Assembly: GCA_013152695.1 (NCBI GenBank)
Contig: JAADFV010000187.1
Span: forward strand, 1 to 13,150
Length of the DNA: 13,150 bases
Reading direction: 5' to 3'
Source of the DNA: Chloroflexota bacterium
Lineage (GTDB): Bacteria; Chloroflexota; Anaerolineae; J102
Positions 1 through 7,850 of the stretch are shown here, one piece after another. Below the pieces are notes generated by a model, which did no database searches, was not told where the DNA came from, and saw only the letters and a list, made by a program, of their open reading frames with translations. Position 1 is the first letter of the stretch; each line of letters starts with the position of its first letter. Both the position numbers and the translations under genes were made by a program.

Positions 1-1634
1 TAGTAGATGTGTACATCCTTGGGGCCTTTACGTTCGATAATAGCCACCAACTCATAACCGCGTGCCTTTGCATAATTGTTGAGCATCGTAACCATTTCTG
101 TCCAGCGAGGTGGATTGGGATTCGTAACATCATGGTACATGATGATGTCAGGCTGAACCGTATCGAGGTAGTCAAAAGAGAGGCCCTGGTGGGCGATGTG
201 CTCATCAGTCAGGCCAAAAGGATCCACCGCACGCCAGCGCGAGAAGTAGGGAATCCAACCGGCTTCACTGGCTACGATCGTGTATCCCTTGTCGGCATAG
301 GGCTGTAGAGCAAGGCCAATGGCGCGTCTGTCATCGAATTGGGTTTGATAGAACGAGGACGCCAGTAGATAACTTTCGCGGATGGTGAATAGAGCCAGAA
401 CCAGCAAGAATACGAAGCGCATGTTGGCAAGAGTAATGTTTGTCTTGATGGCGGGTCGCCAACGTTCTGCCCATTTTAGAAATATCAGTGCCAATGCCAG
501 AACTTCTAAAAATGTAGGGTTGTTTAGGGGAACCGCCAACGCAAAGATACCTATCAGTAGGCCGGCGAGGAACGGCATCTGGCGACGGATATCATGCCAA
601 CGCAGTTGGGCCATATCATGAGGGGCGAGCACCCCCAGGGCATAGGCAGCAGCCAACAAAAAAAGCGGATAAACGGTATATTGGAAGCGAAAGCCGATGT
701 TCTGTGTCTGTTCGATTAACAAATAAAACCAGGGGAAGAGAAAGGCCGGCAGGAACAAGAAAAATACCTGAGACGCTCGTTCCCGTTTATCAATCATCAG
801 AGCACTGCCAAACAAGAGCAGGAGGGGCGCAAGAAAACGGAACATACCGTAGATGTCCCAAATATACTTTAGATGAATGATTTCGGGCCCAGATTTTACA
901 TAAAATGTGTTTGGCAGAGGATAACCGAAATAGAACCATCGCCAGACGAAATATATCAACCCCGGCAAGATCAAAAAAATAAGAACGTTGCGAACGAATG
1001 GTTTTCGTTCCTGGCTTGGGAGCAGATACCAGGTGATGACCAGGACCAACAGGCCGTAGAGCACACCCTCGGGGCGTGTCAGGCAGAGGAGGAAAAGGCT
1101 GACTGGTAAAAGAATGGTAGCATACTTGCGAAGCCGATCCCCCTGGCGATAGAAAATGAGAATGGTTTGCGCCAGAAACGAAAGCAGGATAAATAACGAG
1201 AACAGGTTAGTGGCAAAACCGAAGCGGACATAATAAGCAGCCGGACCCGCGGCAGAGGCACCTGCCGCAAGCACCAAAGTGATGATTTGACGTCGTCCCC
1301 ACCCATAGGCCAGGAGCCCCAACAAGATGGCGGTTGCTCCCCCCGCCAGCAAGCTCAATATCCATGCTGCCATCTCCATACTACCACTCAGACGATAGAC
1401 GCCTGCCAGGAGCACTGTCCATAAGAATTCTGTAGACCCCTCGACCGGGTCTTCGCCAAGATTCCAGACCAACCCCTGTCCCTCAGCCAAATGCCGGGCA
1501 AAGCGGAATGTGATATACGCATCTTCCGAAGGAACGACGGGGTGTGTAGCCTGGGCAATGATTAAAAGGAGGATGACGAGGACGAGGGCGAGAGAAACTC
1601 GTTTCCAGTCCCGCTTGAGCGAGAACAATGGCAT
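1..1634 (-). CDS. GT-C-type polyprenyl-phosphate-dependent glycosyltransferase (AftB-like), 3' end outside window
   Basis: The minus strand is open from an ATG at 1634 to the window edge: 544 codons with no stop, so the C-terminus is missing. The translation is a polytopic membrane protein. A first membrane helix (about residues 12-28) is followed by an extracytoplasmic loop reading SEDAYITFRFARHLAEGQGL and then a WN..ED.VEG.TEFLW motif (residues 36-72). This loop is typical of GT-C enzymes related to arabinofuranosyltransferase AftB, where the Asp (D38 here) is the expected catalytic base. Many hydrophobic segments follow. Near residues 455-490 is the pattern SEAGWIPYFS...DPFGLTDEHIA, which recurs in this family. 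Such enzymes transfer a sugar from a lipid-phosphate donor on the outer face of the membrane; donor and acceptor cannot be read here. A second in-frame ATG lies 18 bases upstream at 1652, and neither start has a strong ribosome binding site. The family call is from motif memory and fairly secure; the exact activity is unknown. Confidence 0.82.
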   Translation of the reverse strand, partial: MPLFSLKRDWKRVSLALVLVILLLIIAQATHPVVPSEDAYITFRFARHLAEGQGLVWNLGEDPVEGSTEFLWTVLLAGVYRLSGSMEMAAWILSLLAGGATAILLGLLAYGWGRRQIITLVLAAGASAAGPAAYYVRFGFATNLFSLFILLSFLAQTILIFYRQGDRLRKYATILLPVSLFLLCLTRPEGVLYGLLVLVITWYLLPSQERKPFVRNVLIFLILPGLIYFVWRWFYFGYPLPNTFYVKSGPEIIHLKYIWDIYGMFRFLAPLLLLFGSALMIDKRERASQVFFLFLPAFLFPWFYLLIEQTQNIGFRFQYTVYPLFLLAAAYALGVLAPHDMAQLRWHDIRRQMPFLAGLLIGIFALAVPLNNPTFLEVLALALIFLKWAERWRPAIKTNITLANMRFVFLLVLALFTIRESYLLASSFYQTQFDDRRAIGLALQPYADKGYTIVASEAGWIPYFSRWRAVDPFGLTDEHIAHQGLSFDYLDTVQPDIIMYHDVTNPNPPRWTEMVTMLNNYAKARGYELVAIIERKGPKDVHIY

Positions 1635-1670
1635 TAGATATCCGAGATGCATGTGCGGGGCACAGACAAC

Positions 1671-1720
1671 AGGAAGTACTTACCCTTCTCTGGAGAGAGA
1701 CACTGCAGTGAGTACTTCCT
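1671..1720. repeat. 50-bp nested inverted repeat in the divergent intergenic region
   Basis: AGGAAGTACT (1671-1680) is repeated as its exact reverse complement AGTACTTCCT (1711-1720). The arms extend to 13 bases with one mismatch. Inside lie a smaller dyad TCTCT-GG-AGAGA (1688-1699) and the perfect palindrome CACTGCAGTG (1701-1710). The element lies just upstream of the minus-strand glycosyltransferase and about 200 bases upstream of the secreted-protein gene. No T-tract follows in the direction of any gene, so an operator or cruciform is more likely than a terminator. The role is inferred. The rest of the 1635-1924 gap contains one candidate promoter and no convincing gene. Confidence 0.5.
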
Positions 1721-1817
1721 AAAAAATGATGTGATCTGGTTGACTGGGGACAGGGAGGATGATAGCATCGTTTTTTGTTGCCTGTCAAAATACAGCTTGC
1801 TATGCCTTCCCTACTGG

Positions 1818-1846
1818 TTGACAATCATTTGGCTAGGTGATAAGGT
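1818..1846 (+). promoter_or_regulatory. Candidate sigma70-type promoter for the secreted beta-helix gene
   Basis: A perfect -35 TTGACA (1818-1823) is separated by 17 bases from TAAGGT (1841-1846), which carries an extended -10 TG (1838-1839). Transcription would start near 1853, giving a leader of about 70 bases to the ATG at 1925. The -10 hexamer itself matches consensus at only 3 of 6 positions, so support rests on the -35, the spacing and the TGn. Confidence 0.45.
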
Positions 1847-1924
1847 TTTAGTGAGTAAGCCGCATGTCTACAACAGTAATGAAGTATTATTGAAGCGTTT
1901 TCGAAGGTTGCAGAGGAGATTCTC

Positions 1925-3997
1925 ATGATTTTTTACCCTCGCCGAAATCTACTGATTATCCTGACAAGTCTGCTTGTGACCCTGGTACTATCCTCAGGGG
2001 CGTGGTCAGCTCCTGATACCATTATTCCCCCCGACCGCCGCGTGAACTGGAATCCAGGAGTGACGGGGGGTATTCCTAACAGGGCGATCGTAAACAGTGT
2101 GACGGATTTCGGGGCCGTTGCCAACAATGCCAGTAAGGATAACCGTGTTGCTTTTCAATCAGCAATTGATGCGGCTGCAGCCGCGGGCGGGGGTACAGTT
2201 TTCGTGCCGGCCGGTACTTACTATATCAAGTCCCCCAATCAATATTACTCTGGGATCGAACTACGTTCCGGTGTGACTTTACGTGGCGCCAGTCCATACA
2301 CGACACACATTGTCTTTGACTTTTCCGGTGTGTCGAAAGAGGTTAATGCCGTCAAAATCTTGGGTTGGCAGACGGGGAGTTTTGTTTCGGTAACAGGAGG
2401 CTATACCAAGGGTTCGCGCACACTGACTTTGGCAAATGCTTCTTCTTTCAAAGCAGGGAATTTTGCCGAGTTACAGCAAAAGAATGATAGTCGGATTAGT
2501 AACGAATCTTGGGCATTGAACGCTGTGGGGGAGATCGTAAAGGTAGTGGCTGTCAGCGGTAATCGCATCACCCTGGCCGAACCCCTCCATTACACTTACC
2601 AGGCCAGTTTGCAGCCCGTAATTCGTACGGTCAATATGATTCATGATGCAGGCATCGAGAAGTTGCATCTACGTCGGGCCGATCGTGGTCCCGGGCAGAT
2701 GATTCTCCTCTACAATGCCGCGAATGTATGGGTACGAGAAATTATCAGCGAGGATATCCTCAACAGCCATGTTCTGGGCTATGCTGCTTATAAGTGTGAA
2801 ATCAGCGAAAGTTATTTTCATCATGCCTACAGTTACGGTACAGGGGGGCAGGGCTATGGCGTAGGCTTCGAGATGCACACGACCGATTGCTTGGTTGAGA
2901 ATAACATCTTTCGTTCTCTACGCCATGCTATGATCGTTCAGGTAGGCGCCAGCGGCAATGTTTTTGCCTACAATTATTCGCGCGAACCAGTTCAGACTCA
3001 GGGCGGGAACTGGACGCCTCCTGACATTAGCGTACACGGACATTATGCCTCGTACAACCTGTTTGAAGGCAATATCGTTCAGGAGATAGATGATTCCGAT
3101 TATTGGGGGGCCTCAGGGCCTGGCAATACTTTTTTGCGCAACTGCACGCAGGCCGAAGGGATCGAGCTCATGAATGCCTCGCACAAGCAAAATATTGTAG
3201 GAAATGTACTGGGCTACTCTCTTAACGTTATTTCTGACGATGGCACTGTGCGAGATACGCTGATCCATGGCAATTATCAGCTGGGCAGCGTACAATGGGA
3301 TCCTTCGATTCCCGATCGCAATATTCCTAAGAGCTACTATCTCGGCAGCAGACCCAGCTTCTACCGCAGCCAAAACCTGCCCTGGCCATCCACAGGGCCG
3401 GATGTCATCCGCAATGCCGCTACCTGCATCAATCCTGCGCGCCAACGTTGGGATAGTGGTCGTTATATCTATCTTTCCTCCAGCGAAGCCAGCACCAACT
3501 GTACGCCTGCCGCTAATCGTACTTCTCGTTTTGTGGAAACATGGGGCTATGTCATGCCTGCTGGTACCGCCGCTAAAGGCAGTAAAGTTACGGCTCACCG
3601 TCCTGATGGCACACAGATCGGTTGCTTCACTGTTCACACCCCCAATGACTACGGCTTAATGCGAATCTACGGAGAAGATCCCAGCAAACCGAGTGCCCCT
3701 GGGGCTCGTGATGGCGAAAAAATTACATTTCGCGTCAACGGTGTTACCATGCAAGATAGCCAATCTTTGTGGGACGTCCGTTGGCAAGCCAGTCGTGACA
3801 ATCAGCGAGCTTATCAGGTCGACCTTTACGCGCAGACGCCGGCCACGATGACACCCACCCCCGTCCCTACCACCAACGCCACTTCACGCCAACACCGGGC
3901 CCTTCACCGACACCCACCATCACTCCCACACCCACCCTCACACCAACCCCCACTGTTTCTCCCACGCCGACCGTCCCCACCTTTGCCCTCAATCTAA
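1925..3997 (+). CDS. Secreted right-handed beta-helix (pectate-lyase superfamily) protein, 5' part of a frameshifted gene
   Basis: The 690-residue frame starts at an ATG preceded by GAGGAG (1913-1918) at a 6-base spacing. Residues 1-29 form a signal peptide: two Arg, a hydrophobic stretch, and AWSA before a likely cleavage site. Residues 57-105 (DFGAVANN...[25 protein letters not shown], abridged) are typical of the N-terminal coil of pectate-lyase/GH28-related beta-helices (Pectate_lyase_3 type). Residues up to about 480 show the short N, G and V rich repeats of a parallel beta-helix, including [13 protein letters not shown] and GNTFLRN. These proteins bind or cleave polysaccharides; catalytic residues and substrate cannot be assigned. 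The last 45 or so residues ([13 protein letters not shown]...) are out-of-frame reading of a Thr/Pro linker: after about 3882 the TPTP pattern continues in the next frame into the 4003-5976 frame. The original product was probably about 1350 residues. Confidence 0.83.
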   Translation: MIFYPRRNLLIILTSLLVTLVLSSGAWSAPDTIIPPDRRVNWNPGVTGGIPNRAIVNSVTDFGAVANNASKDNRVAFQSAIDAAAAAGGGTVFVPAGTYYIKSPNQYYSGIELRSGVTLRGASPYTTHIVFDFSGVSKEVNAVKILGWQTGSFVSVTGGYTKGSRTLTLANASSFKAGNFAELQQKNDSRISNESWALNAVGEIVKVVAVSGNRITLAEPLHYTYQASLQPVIRTVNMIHDAGIEKLHLRRADRGPGQMILLYNAANVWVREIISEDILNSHVLGYAAYKCEISESYFHHAYSYGTGGQGYGVGFEMHTTDCLVENNIFRSLRHAMIVQVGASGNVFAYNYSREPVQTQGGNWTPPDISVHGHYASYNLFEGNIVQEIDDSDYWGASGPGNTFLRNCTQAEGIELMNASHKQNIVGNVLGYSLNVISDDGTVRDTLIHGNYQLGSVQWDPSIPDRNIPKSYYLGSRPSFYRSQNLPWPSTGPDVIRNAATCINPARQRWDSGRYIYLSSSEASTNCTPAANRTSRFVETWGYVMPAGTAAKGSKVTAHRPDGTQIGCFTVHTPNDYGLMRIYGEDPSKPSAPGARDGEKITFRVNGVTMQDSQSLWDVRWQASRDNQRAYQVDLYAQTPATMTPTPVPTTNATSRQHRALHRHPPSLPHPPSHQPPLFLPRRPSPPLPSI

Positions 3998-4002
3998 ATC
4001 CG

Positions 4003-4514
4003 GTGGCCGATACTTACCTTAGCGCCTGGTCGCCCGACACCAACTTTGGCAGCGCCACCACCCTGGGAGTGCGTTATGAAAACGTAGAAGCAGCGCTCCT
4101 ACGCTTTGATCTCTCGGCCATCCCTCCTGGCTCGGCGATTATCGAGGCCAATCTGCGTCTTTTTGTCCTCGATCGCAGTAACGGCAACCCCATGCAGGCC
4201 CAGATTTATGCGCTCAAACGCAGCTGGGCAGAAACGGAAGCCACTTACTATCAGGCGACGAACAGTGAGAGCTGGGAACAACCTTTGGCCAGCGGTGCCA
4301 GTGATCGTACTGCCGAAGCGCTCGTTGCCGTAGATTTCCCTGCCTTCGGCTGGGCAGATATTCCTCTTGTCACCCTGGCTCAAACCTGGCTGGAACAGCC
4401 ATCCAACAATGAAGGGCTCCTCATTTTGGGGCAGAGTCCGGGGCCTGTGCATTACAGCCTGGCCAGCCGGCAATACGCCAGCGCCGATCGGCGTCCGCAG
4501 TTGCAGATTCGTTA
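4003..4514 (+). repeat. First copy of the DNRLRE-coding repeat
   Basis: This segment aligns without any insertion or deletion to 4774-5285, an offset of exactly 771 bases. Long stretches are identical in DNA, for example around the codons for [13 protein letters not shown] and [12 protein letters not shown]. The similarity begins in the preceding linker codons (about 3961) and extends a little past the domain. Confidence 0.9.
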
Positions 4515-5976
4515 CGTCTTGCCAACTGCAACCCCAACGCCTACCCCCACCGCAACATCAACGCCCACGACAACGCCTACACCCACGGTGACCCCAACCT
4601 CGACGCCAACACGAACACCGACGGCAACGCCGACGGCTACAACAACTCCGACGGCCACGCCCACGCCGACGATTACACCTACAGCGACTGCCACACCCAC
4701 ACCCACAGCGACTGCCACGCCCACAGTTACGCCCACACCCACCGTCCCTACCTTTGCCCTCAACCTCAGCCCTGTGGCCGATACTTACCTTAGCGCCTGG
4801 TCGCCCGACACCAACTTTGGCACTGCCACCACCCTGGGAGTGCGATATGAAAACATAGAAGCGGCGCTCCTACGCTTCGATCTCTCGGCCATTCCTCCTG
4901 GCTCGGCGATCGTCGAAGCAAATCTGCGGCTCTTTGTCCTCGACCGCAGCAATGGTAATCCCATGCAGGCCCAGATTTATGCGCTCAAACGCAGCTGGGC
5001 AGAAACGGAAGCCACCTACTATCAAGCGACGAACAGTGAGAGCTGGGAGCAACCTTTGGCCAGCGGTGCCACTGATCGGGCTACCGAAGCGGTAGTTGCC
5101 GTAGATTTGCCTGCCTTCGGTTGGGCAGATATCCCCCTTGCCTCTCTGGCCCAGACGTGGCTGCAACAACCGTCAGATAACGAAGGCCTCCTCATTTTGG
5201 GGCAGAGTCCGGGGCCTGTGCGCTACAGTCTGGCCAGCCAGCAATACGCCAGTCCTGATCGGCGGCCACAATTACAGATTCGCTATGTCTTGGCCACCGC
5301 AACTCCTAGCCCTACCGCCACAGCGACAGCTACACCGACGCCAACAGCTACGACAACGCCTAGTACGACGCCAACGCGCACGCCGACTGCAACACCGACC
5401 GCTACGATGACACCAACTTCGACGCCAACCCCCACCCCCACGGCAACTCGGACGGCCACGGCTACAGCTACGGCTACCGCAACCTTCACACCAACCCGGA
5501 CGCCAACACTATCGCCAACGCCGACAGTGACGGCCAGCCCAACACCTACTTTCACACCGACGATCACGGCTACCTTCACACCAACACAAACACCAACGCT
5601 CACGCCTACACCCACTGTTGCTCCTGACACCGGCAATATCTCCGGCATTCTTTATTATGACCATAACGGTAATCAGGAACAGGACGGAGACGAAGCCGGC
5701 ATTGCTGGTGCTATGCTTTCCCTGGCACCGGTGCAGCTCTCAGCCCAAGGTGTACAGGAATGGCAGACGACGACAGATGAGCATGGCTACTTCCTCTTTG
5801 TGGCTGTGCCTCCAGACGTCTACGATCTCTCCATTATTCTTCCTCGTGATTTGGTCAATACAACCCCCAACCGTGTCATTCTGGATGTCCGTGCCGGCAG
5901 CATCACCCAGCATAGTGCGGCTGTGATCACAGGCGGTTATCTACAGTTTTATCCCCTCGTGGCAGGTCTTCCTTAA
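4003..5976 (+). CDS. 3' part of the frameshifted secreted protein: two DNRLRE domains, Thr/Pro linkers, SdrD-B-like domain
   Basis: This frame has a possible GTG at 4003, but no Shine-Dalgarno is present and the coding pattern ([12 protein letters not shown]...) already runs in this frame from about 3883. It is therefore best read as the continuation of the upstream secreted protein. Counted from 4003, residues 1-172 and 258-430 are two DNRLRE/CBM96-type domains ([30 protein letters not shown]), about 90% identical to each other. Domains of this type sit in extracellular polysaccharide-active or adhesive proteins. Thr/Pro linkers fill roughly 173-250 and 432-540. Residues 545-642 resemble an SdrD-B/Cna-B fold with a calcium-loop-like [14 protein letters not shown]. 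The C-terminus [13 protein letters not shown] recalls the short YLPLV-like tails of many Chloroflexota exported proteins; there is no LPXTG. It could be inactive if the frameshift is real. Confidence 0.78.
   Translation: MADTYLSAWSPDTNFGSATTLGVRYENVEAALLRFDLSAIPPGSAIIEANLRLFVLDRSNGNPMQAQIYALKRSWAETEATYYQATNSESWEQPLASGASDRTAEALVAVDFPAFGWADIPLVTLAQTWLEQPSNNEGLLILGQSPGPVHYSLASRQYASADRRPQLQIRYVLPTATPTPTPTATSTPTTTPTPTVTPTSTPTRTPTATPTATTTPTATPTPTITPTATATPTPTATATPTVTPTPTVPTFALNLSPVADTYLSAWSPDTNFGTATTLGVRYENIEAALLRFDLSAIPPGSAIVEANLRLFVLDRSNGNPMQAQIYALKRSWAETEATYYQATNSESWEQPLASGATDRATEAVVAVDLPAFGWADIPLASLAQTWLQQPSDNEGLLILGQSPGPVRYSLASQQYASPDRRPQLQIRYVLATATPSPTATATATPTPTATTTPSTTPTRTPTATPTATMTPTSTPTPTPTATRTATATATATATFTPTRTPTLSPTPTVTASPTPTFTPTITATFTPTQTPTLTPTPTVAPDTGNISGILYYDHNGNQEQDGDEAGIAGAMLSLAPVQLSAQGVQEWQTTTDEHGYFLFVAVPPDVYDLSIILPRDLVNTTPNRVILDVRAGSITQHSAAVITGGYLQFYPLVAGLP
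4515..4742 (+). repeat. Low-complexity Thr/Pro-coding linker 1
   Basis: This is a degenerate tandem of ACN and CCN codons giving TPTPT/TATPT repeats between the two DNRLRE domains. Such linkers are extended and commonly O-glycosylated in secreted proteins. On the opposite strand it reads as an artefactual Val/Gly frame. Confidence 0.85.
4774..5285 (+). repeat. Second copy of the DNRLRE-coding repeat
   Basis: This is the second copy, 771 bases after the first and the same length. About 16 residue differences can be counted over some 170, mostly conservative (V/I, S/T, E/Q, N/D). This suggests a fairly recent duplication or ongoing gene conversion. Confidence 0.9.
5300..5625 (+). repeat. Low-complexity Thr/Pro-coding linker 2
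   Basis: This longer Thr/Pro/Ala-rich linker ([19 protein letters not shown] and similar) joins the second DNRLRE domain to the C-terminal SdrD-B-like domain. Its repeats are degenerate at DNA level and have no unique spacers, so it is not a CRISPR array. Confidence 0.85.
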
Positions 5977-5988
5977 AGTTTTTGCACT

Positions 5989-7563
5989 TCATCCCTGCCA
6001 TTCATAAATAATGTAGCCATCGCCATTTTGCACGGCCGTGTAATGATTGGCGATAAAGGCGCGCAGTTCCGGAAATTCATTCGAGGTATCGCGTCCATGG
6101 GGCCGTGGTGATTTTTGCACATCGATGATAAAGCGAGGAGGATGGGCGGAGAGATCTTCGATAAATTTGGCGCGGAGCTCCTGGATGGTGGGGTCGGAGA
6201 TGTGGTGGTAGAAATAGTAGTCATAAATGAAGGGGGTTGCCAGTCTTGCCTGCGCAATCAACATGGCATGAACAGCTCCTCCTGTCCAGTCGAGAGGCTG
6301 TACGCGGTCACCTTCAGCCAGGTGCTTTTGGAGAAACTCGGCAATAGCATCGACGCGCCCATACTTTGGCGGATCGGGTGGTTGCCCCCTCATTTGTCGG
6401 TAGAATTCATCACGCGGTGCCAGCGCCATCATGGCAACCAGAGCCACGAGGATGAGGGGGAATAAACGTTGCCGCAGTGATGTTGTCGATATTGGCAGAC
6501 GCTGTAAAGACAATCCTGCTAAAACAACGATAAAATACTGAAACGGCATCCAATGGTAAGGCCAAAATTGCCCGCTGAAAACCGGCTCGATGCTGTAAGC
6601 GAAGGCCAAGGCCGCCAGCAACCAGAGTTGACGTTTCTTCACAGAAGCTGATTTTTGCCCAAAAAGTGCCACATAAAGCCCCAGAACTGCCGGAGCCAAC
6701 CATACACCTAATCCGCCCAACTGTCCGTATGATCGCCACAGATACAAATCTCGCGTAATTCCTCGGATTACCTTGTGATCACCGGTCATTCCCAGGTGCA
6801 GAGGCATGTAATGTCGGGTCATATCAAGGAACGCCGGCCAGGCACCGATATGATAAATCCACCAACCTGCCGCCAGTAAGGGGAGTGCCAGCCCTGCCAG
6901 CATAATTATACCCAACCCGAGGCCCTCCCTCAGTCGTTGTTTCCAAGAGGATGCTTCTTTCGTCATGATCAGCATCCCCCATGCAAGGGGCAGACCGATT
7001 GCCAGTGGAGGTTTGACGGTTGCTGCCAGTCCAAATAGCATGCCAATGCCGGCTGCATGCAGCCAAATACGCTTATTGGGGGCTGCCATCGTCCACCATA
7101 CTGCTGCGGCAACAGGCAAGATTGCCACATAGTCGCGTTGCAGGCTCATGCTGGGGCCGTGCTCGAAATAGGAGAGAGCAAAGAGCATCACACTGCCGGC
7201 AGCCACAGTCCGTCCAAATCGGCGCATGATTCCCCATGTCACCACCAGTAGGGCCGTTAGCCAGACGACATCGACTATTCTAAAAGCGGTGTCACCGTAT
7301 CCCAACCATTTACCTATGGCCAAATGAAAGAGCAAGGCACCAGGGTAGTCGGTTGTGTAAATATCGCGGTAGGGCACAGCACCATAGCGGTCGATCAGAA
7401 ATGCCATGTAGGTGAGTAAAGGGGTATCGTGCACCATGCGCCATGATAACGATGCTGCCCATTGCGCCACGAGATAAACAAATAGTCCTCCTAAAATAGC
7501 AGAACTTACAAGAGAGTCGAGTCTTGCTTTGATGAGTTTTTGCCATGTGTGCATGATGTTCAT
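5989..7563 (-). CDS. Polytopic membrane GT-C-like glycosyltransferase
   Basis: This is a 524-residue membrane protein. After a first hydrophobic helix (about residues 18-38) comes the loop VHDTPLLTYMAFLIDRYG (44-61) followed by VPYRDIYTTDYPGALLFH (63-80). This arrangement is seen in uncharacterised GT39/ArnT-related GT-C proteins, with D46 in the position of the usual catalytic acidic residue. Further landmarks are EHGPSMSLQRDYVAILP (134-150) and FSGQFWPYHWMPFQYF (329-344). About eight to ten hydrophobic segments run to residue 382. The last 140 residues are soluble and probably extracytoplasmic. It likely transfers a sugar from a polyprenyl-phosphate donor; substrate unknown. A second ATG lies three codons downstream, and no clear Shine-Dalgarno precedes either. 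It converges with the secreted-protein gene at a 12-base gap and has its own candidate promoter. It is not closely similar to the glycosyltransferase at the left edge. Confidence 0.8.
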   Translation of the reverse strand: MNIMHTWQKLIKARLDSLVSSAILGGLFVYLVAQWAASLSWRMVHDTPLLTYMAFLIDRYGAVPYRDIYTTDYPGALLFHLAIGKWLGYGDTAFRIVDVVWLTALLVVTWGIMRRFGRTVAAGSVMLFALSYFEHGPSMSLQRDYVAILPVAAAVWWTMAAPNKRIWLHAAGIGMLFGLAATVKPPLAIGLPLAWGMLIMTKEASSWKQRLREGLGLGIIMLAGLALPLLAAGWWIYHIGAWPAFLDMTRHYMPLHLGMTGDHKVIRGITRDLYLWRSYGQLGGLGVWLAPAVLGLYVALFGQKSASVKKRQLWLLAALAFAYSIEPVFSGQFWPYHWMPFQYFIVVLAGLSLQRLPISTTSLRQRLFPLILVALVAMMALAPRDEFYRQMRGQPPDPPKYGRVDAIAEFLQKHLAEGDRVQPLDWTGGAVHAMLIAQARLATPFIYDYYFYHHISDPTIQELRAKFIEDLSAHPPRFIIDVQKSPRPHGRDTSNEFPELRAFIANHYTAVQNGDGYIIYEWQG

Positions 7564-7662
7564 TGGCAGAAGGCAGGAAAGATGAAGGGAGCTGGAAATA
7601 GCGAGGTGCCAGATTATCAGGGCGTGGCAGCAACGAACGCCAGGACAGCGGTATTTCTTTTG

Positions 7663-7691
7663 ATTGTAGTGGAGGTGGGGAATACGGTCAA
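7663..7691 (-). promoter_or_regulatory. Candidate sigma70-type promoter for the minus-strand GT-C gene
   Basis: Read on the minus strand, TTGACC (7691-7686) is followed after exactly 17 bases by TACAAT (7668-7663). Each matches consensus at 5 of 6 positions. Transcription would begin near 7656, leaving a leader of about 93 bases. This is the best -35/-10 pair I found in the window. Confidence 0.6.
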
Positions 7692-7787
7692 CAATTACGG
7701 AGGCGTGCTCGCCAGCTTTTCAAAGGGTTTTAGCTCCGAAATTGACGCCCCCCATTAGGATTTATGGTTTTCTGGTAGATTATGGTG

Positions 7788-7793
7788 TATAAT
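7788..7793 (+). promoter_or_regulatory. Consensus -10 box upstream of the dehydrogenase fusion gene
   Basis: A perfect TATAAT lies in an AT-rich stretch 57 bases before the ATG at 7851. No good -35 is found at 16-18 bases upstream, so an activator or a non-standard sigma factor may be involved. The rest of the 7564-7850 gap holds only this element and the divergent minus-strand promoter; no gene or strong hairpin was seen. Confidence 0.45.
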
Positions 7794-7850
7794 ATTGCAC
7801 ATACCTAATATATCACCGATATTTCTCCATCTTCACTCTAGAACAATACA

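Noticed and set aside
873..1306. Small frames within the left-edge region (873-1109 plus, 1079-1306 minus)
   Set aside because: The region is fully occupied by the continuous 544-codon glycosyltransferase frame on the minus strand, and these are out-of-frame shadows.
1647..1928. 93-residue plus-strand frame before the secreted-protein gene
   Set aside because: It covers the nested palindrome and candidate promoter, overlaps the next start, and shows no protein-like pattern.
3113..3637. 174-residue open frame on the minus strand
   Set aside because: It lies fully inside the beta-helix gene on the opposite strand, has no recognisable motif and is explained as a shadow of the coding strand.
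3850..3890. Programmed -1 ribosomal frameshift as explanation for the split gene
   Set aside because: No X XXY YYZ slippery heptamer in the right phase and no obvious downstream pseudoknot were found. An accidental or slippage deletion is simpler.
4515..5625. Repeats that could be mistaken for a CRISPR array or minisatellite
   Set aside because: Units are degenerate codon-level repeats of uneven length without unique spacers, and they stay in frame.
4512..5648. Minus-strand frames rich in Val-Gly (4512-4763 and 5283-5648)
   Set aside because: These are the reverse complement of Thr/Pro codon repeats and have no start context.
7540..7758. 72-residue plus-strand frame between the divergent genes
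   Set aside because: It covers the strong minus-strand promoter and has no motif; the divergent promoters explain the region better.
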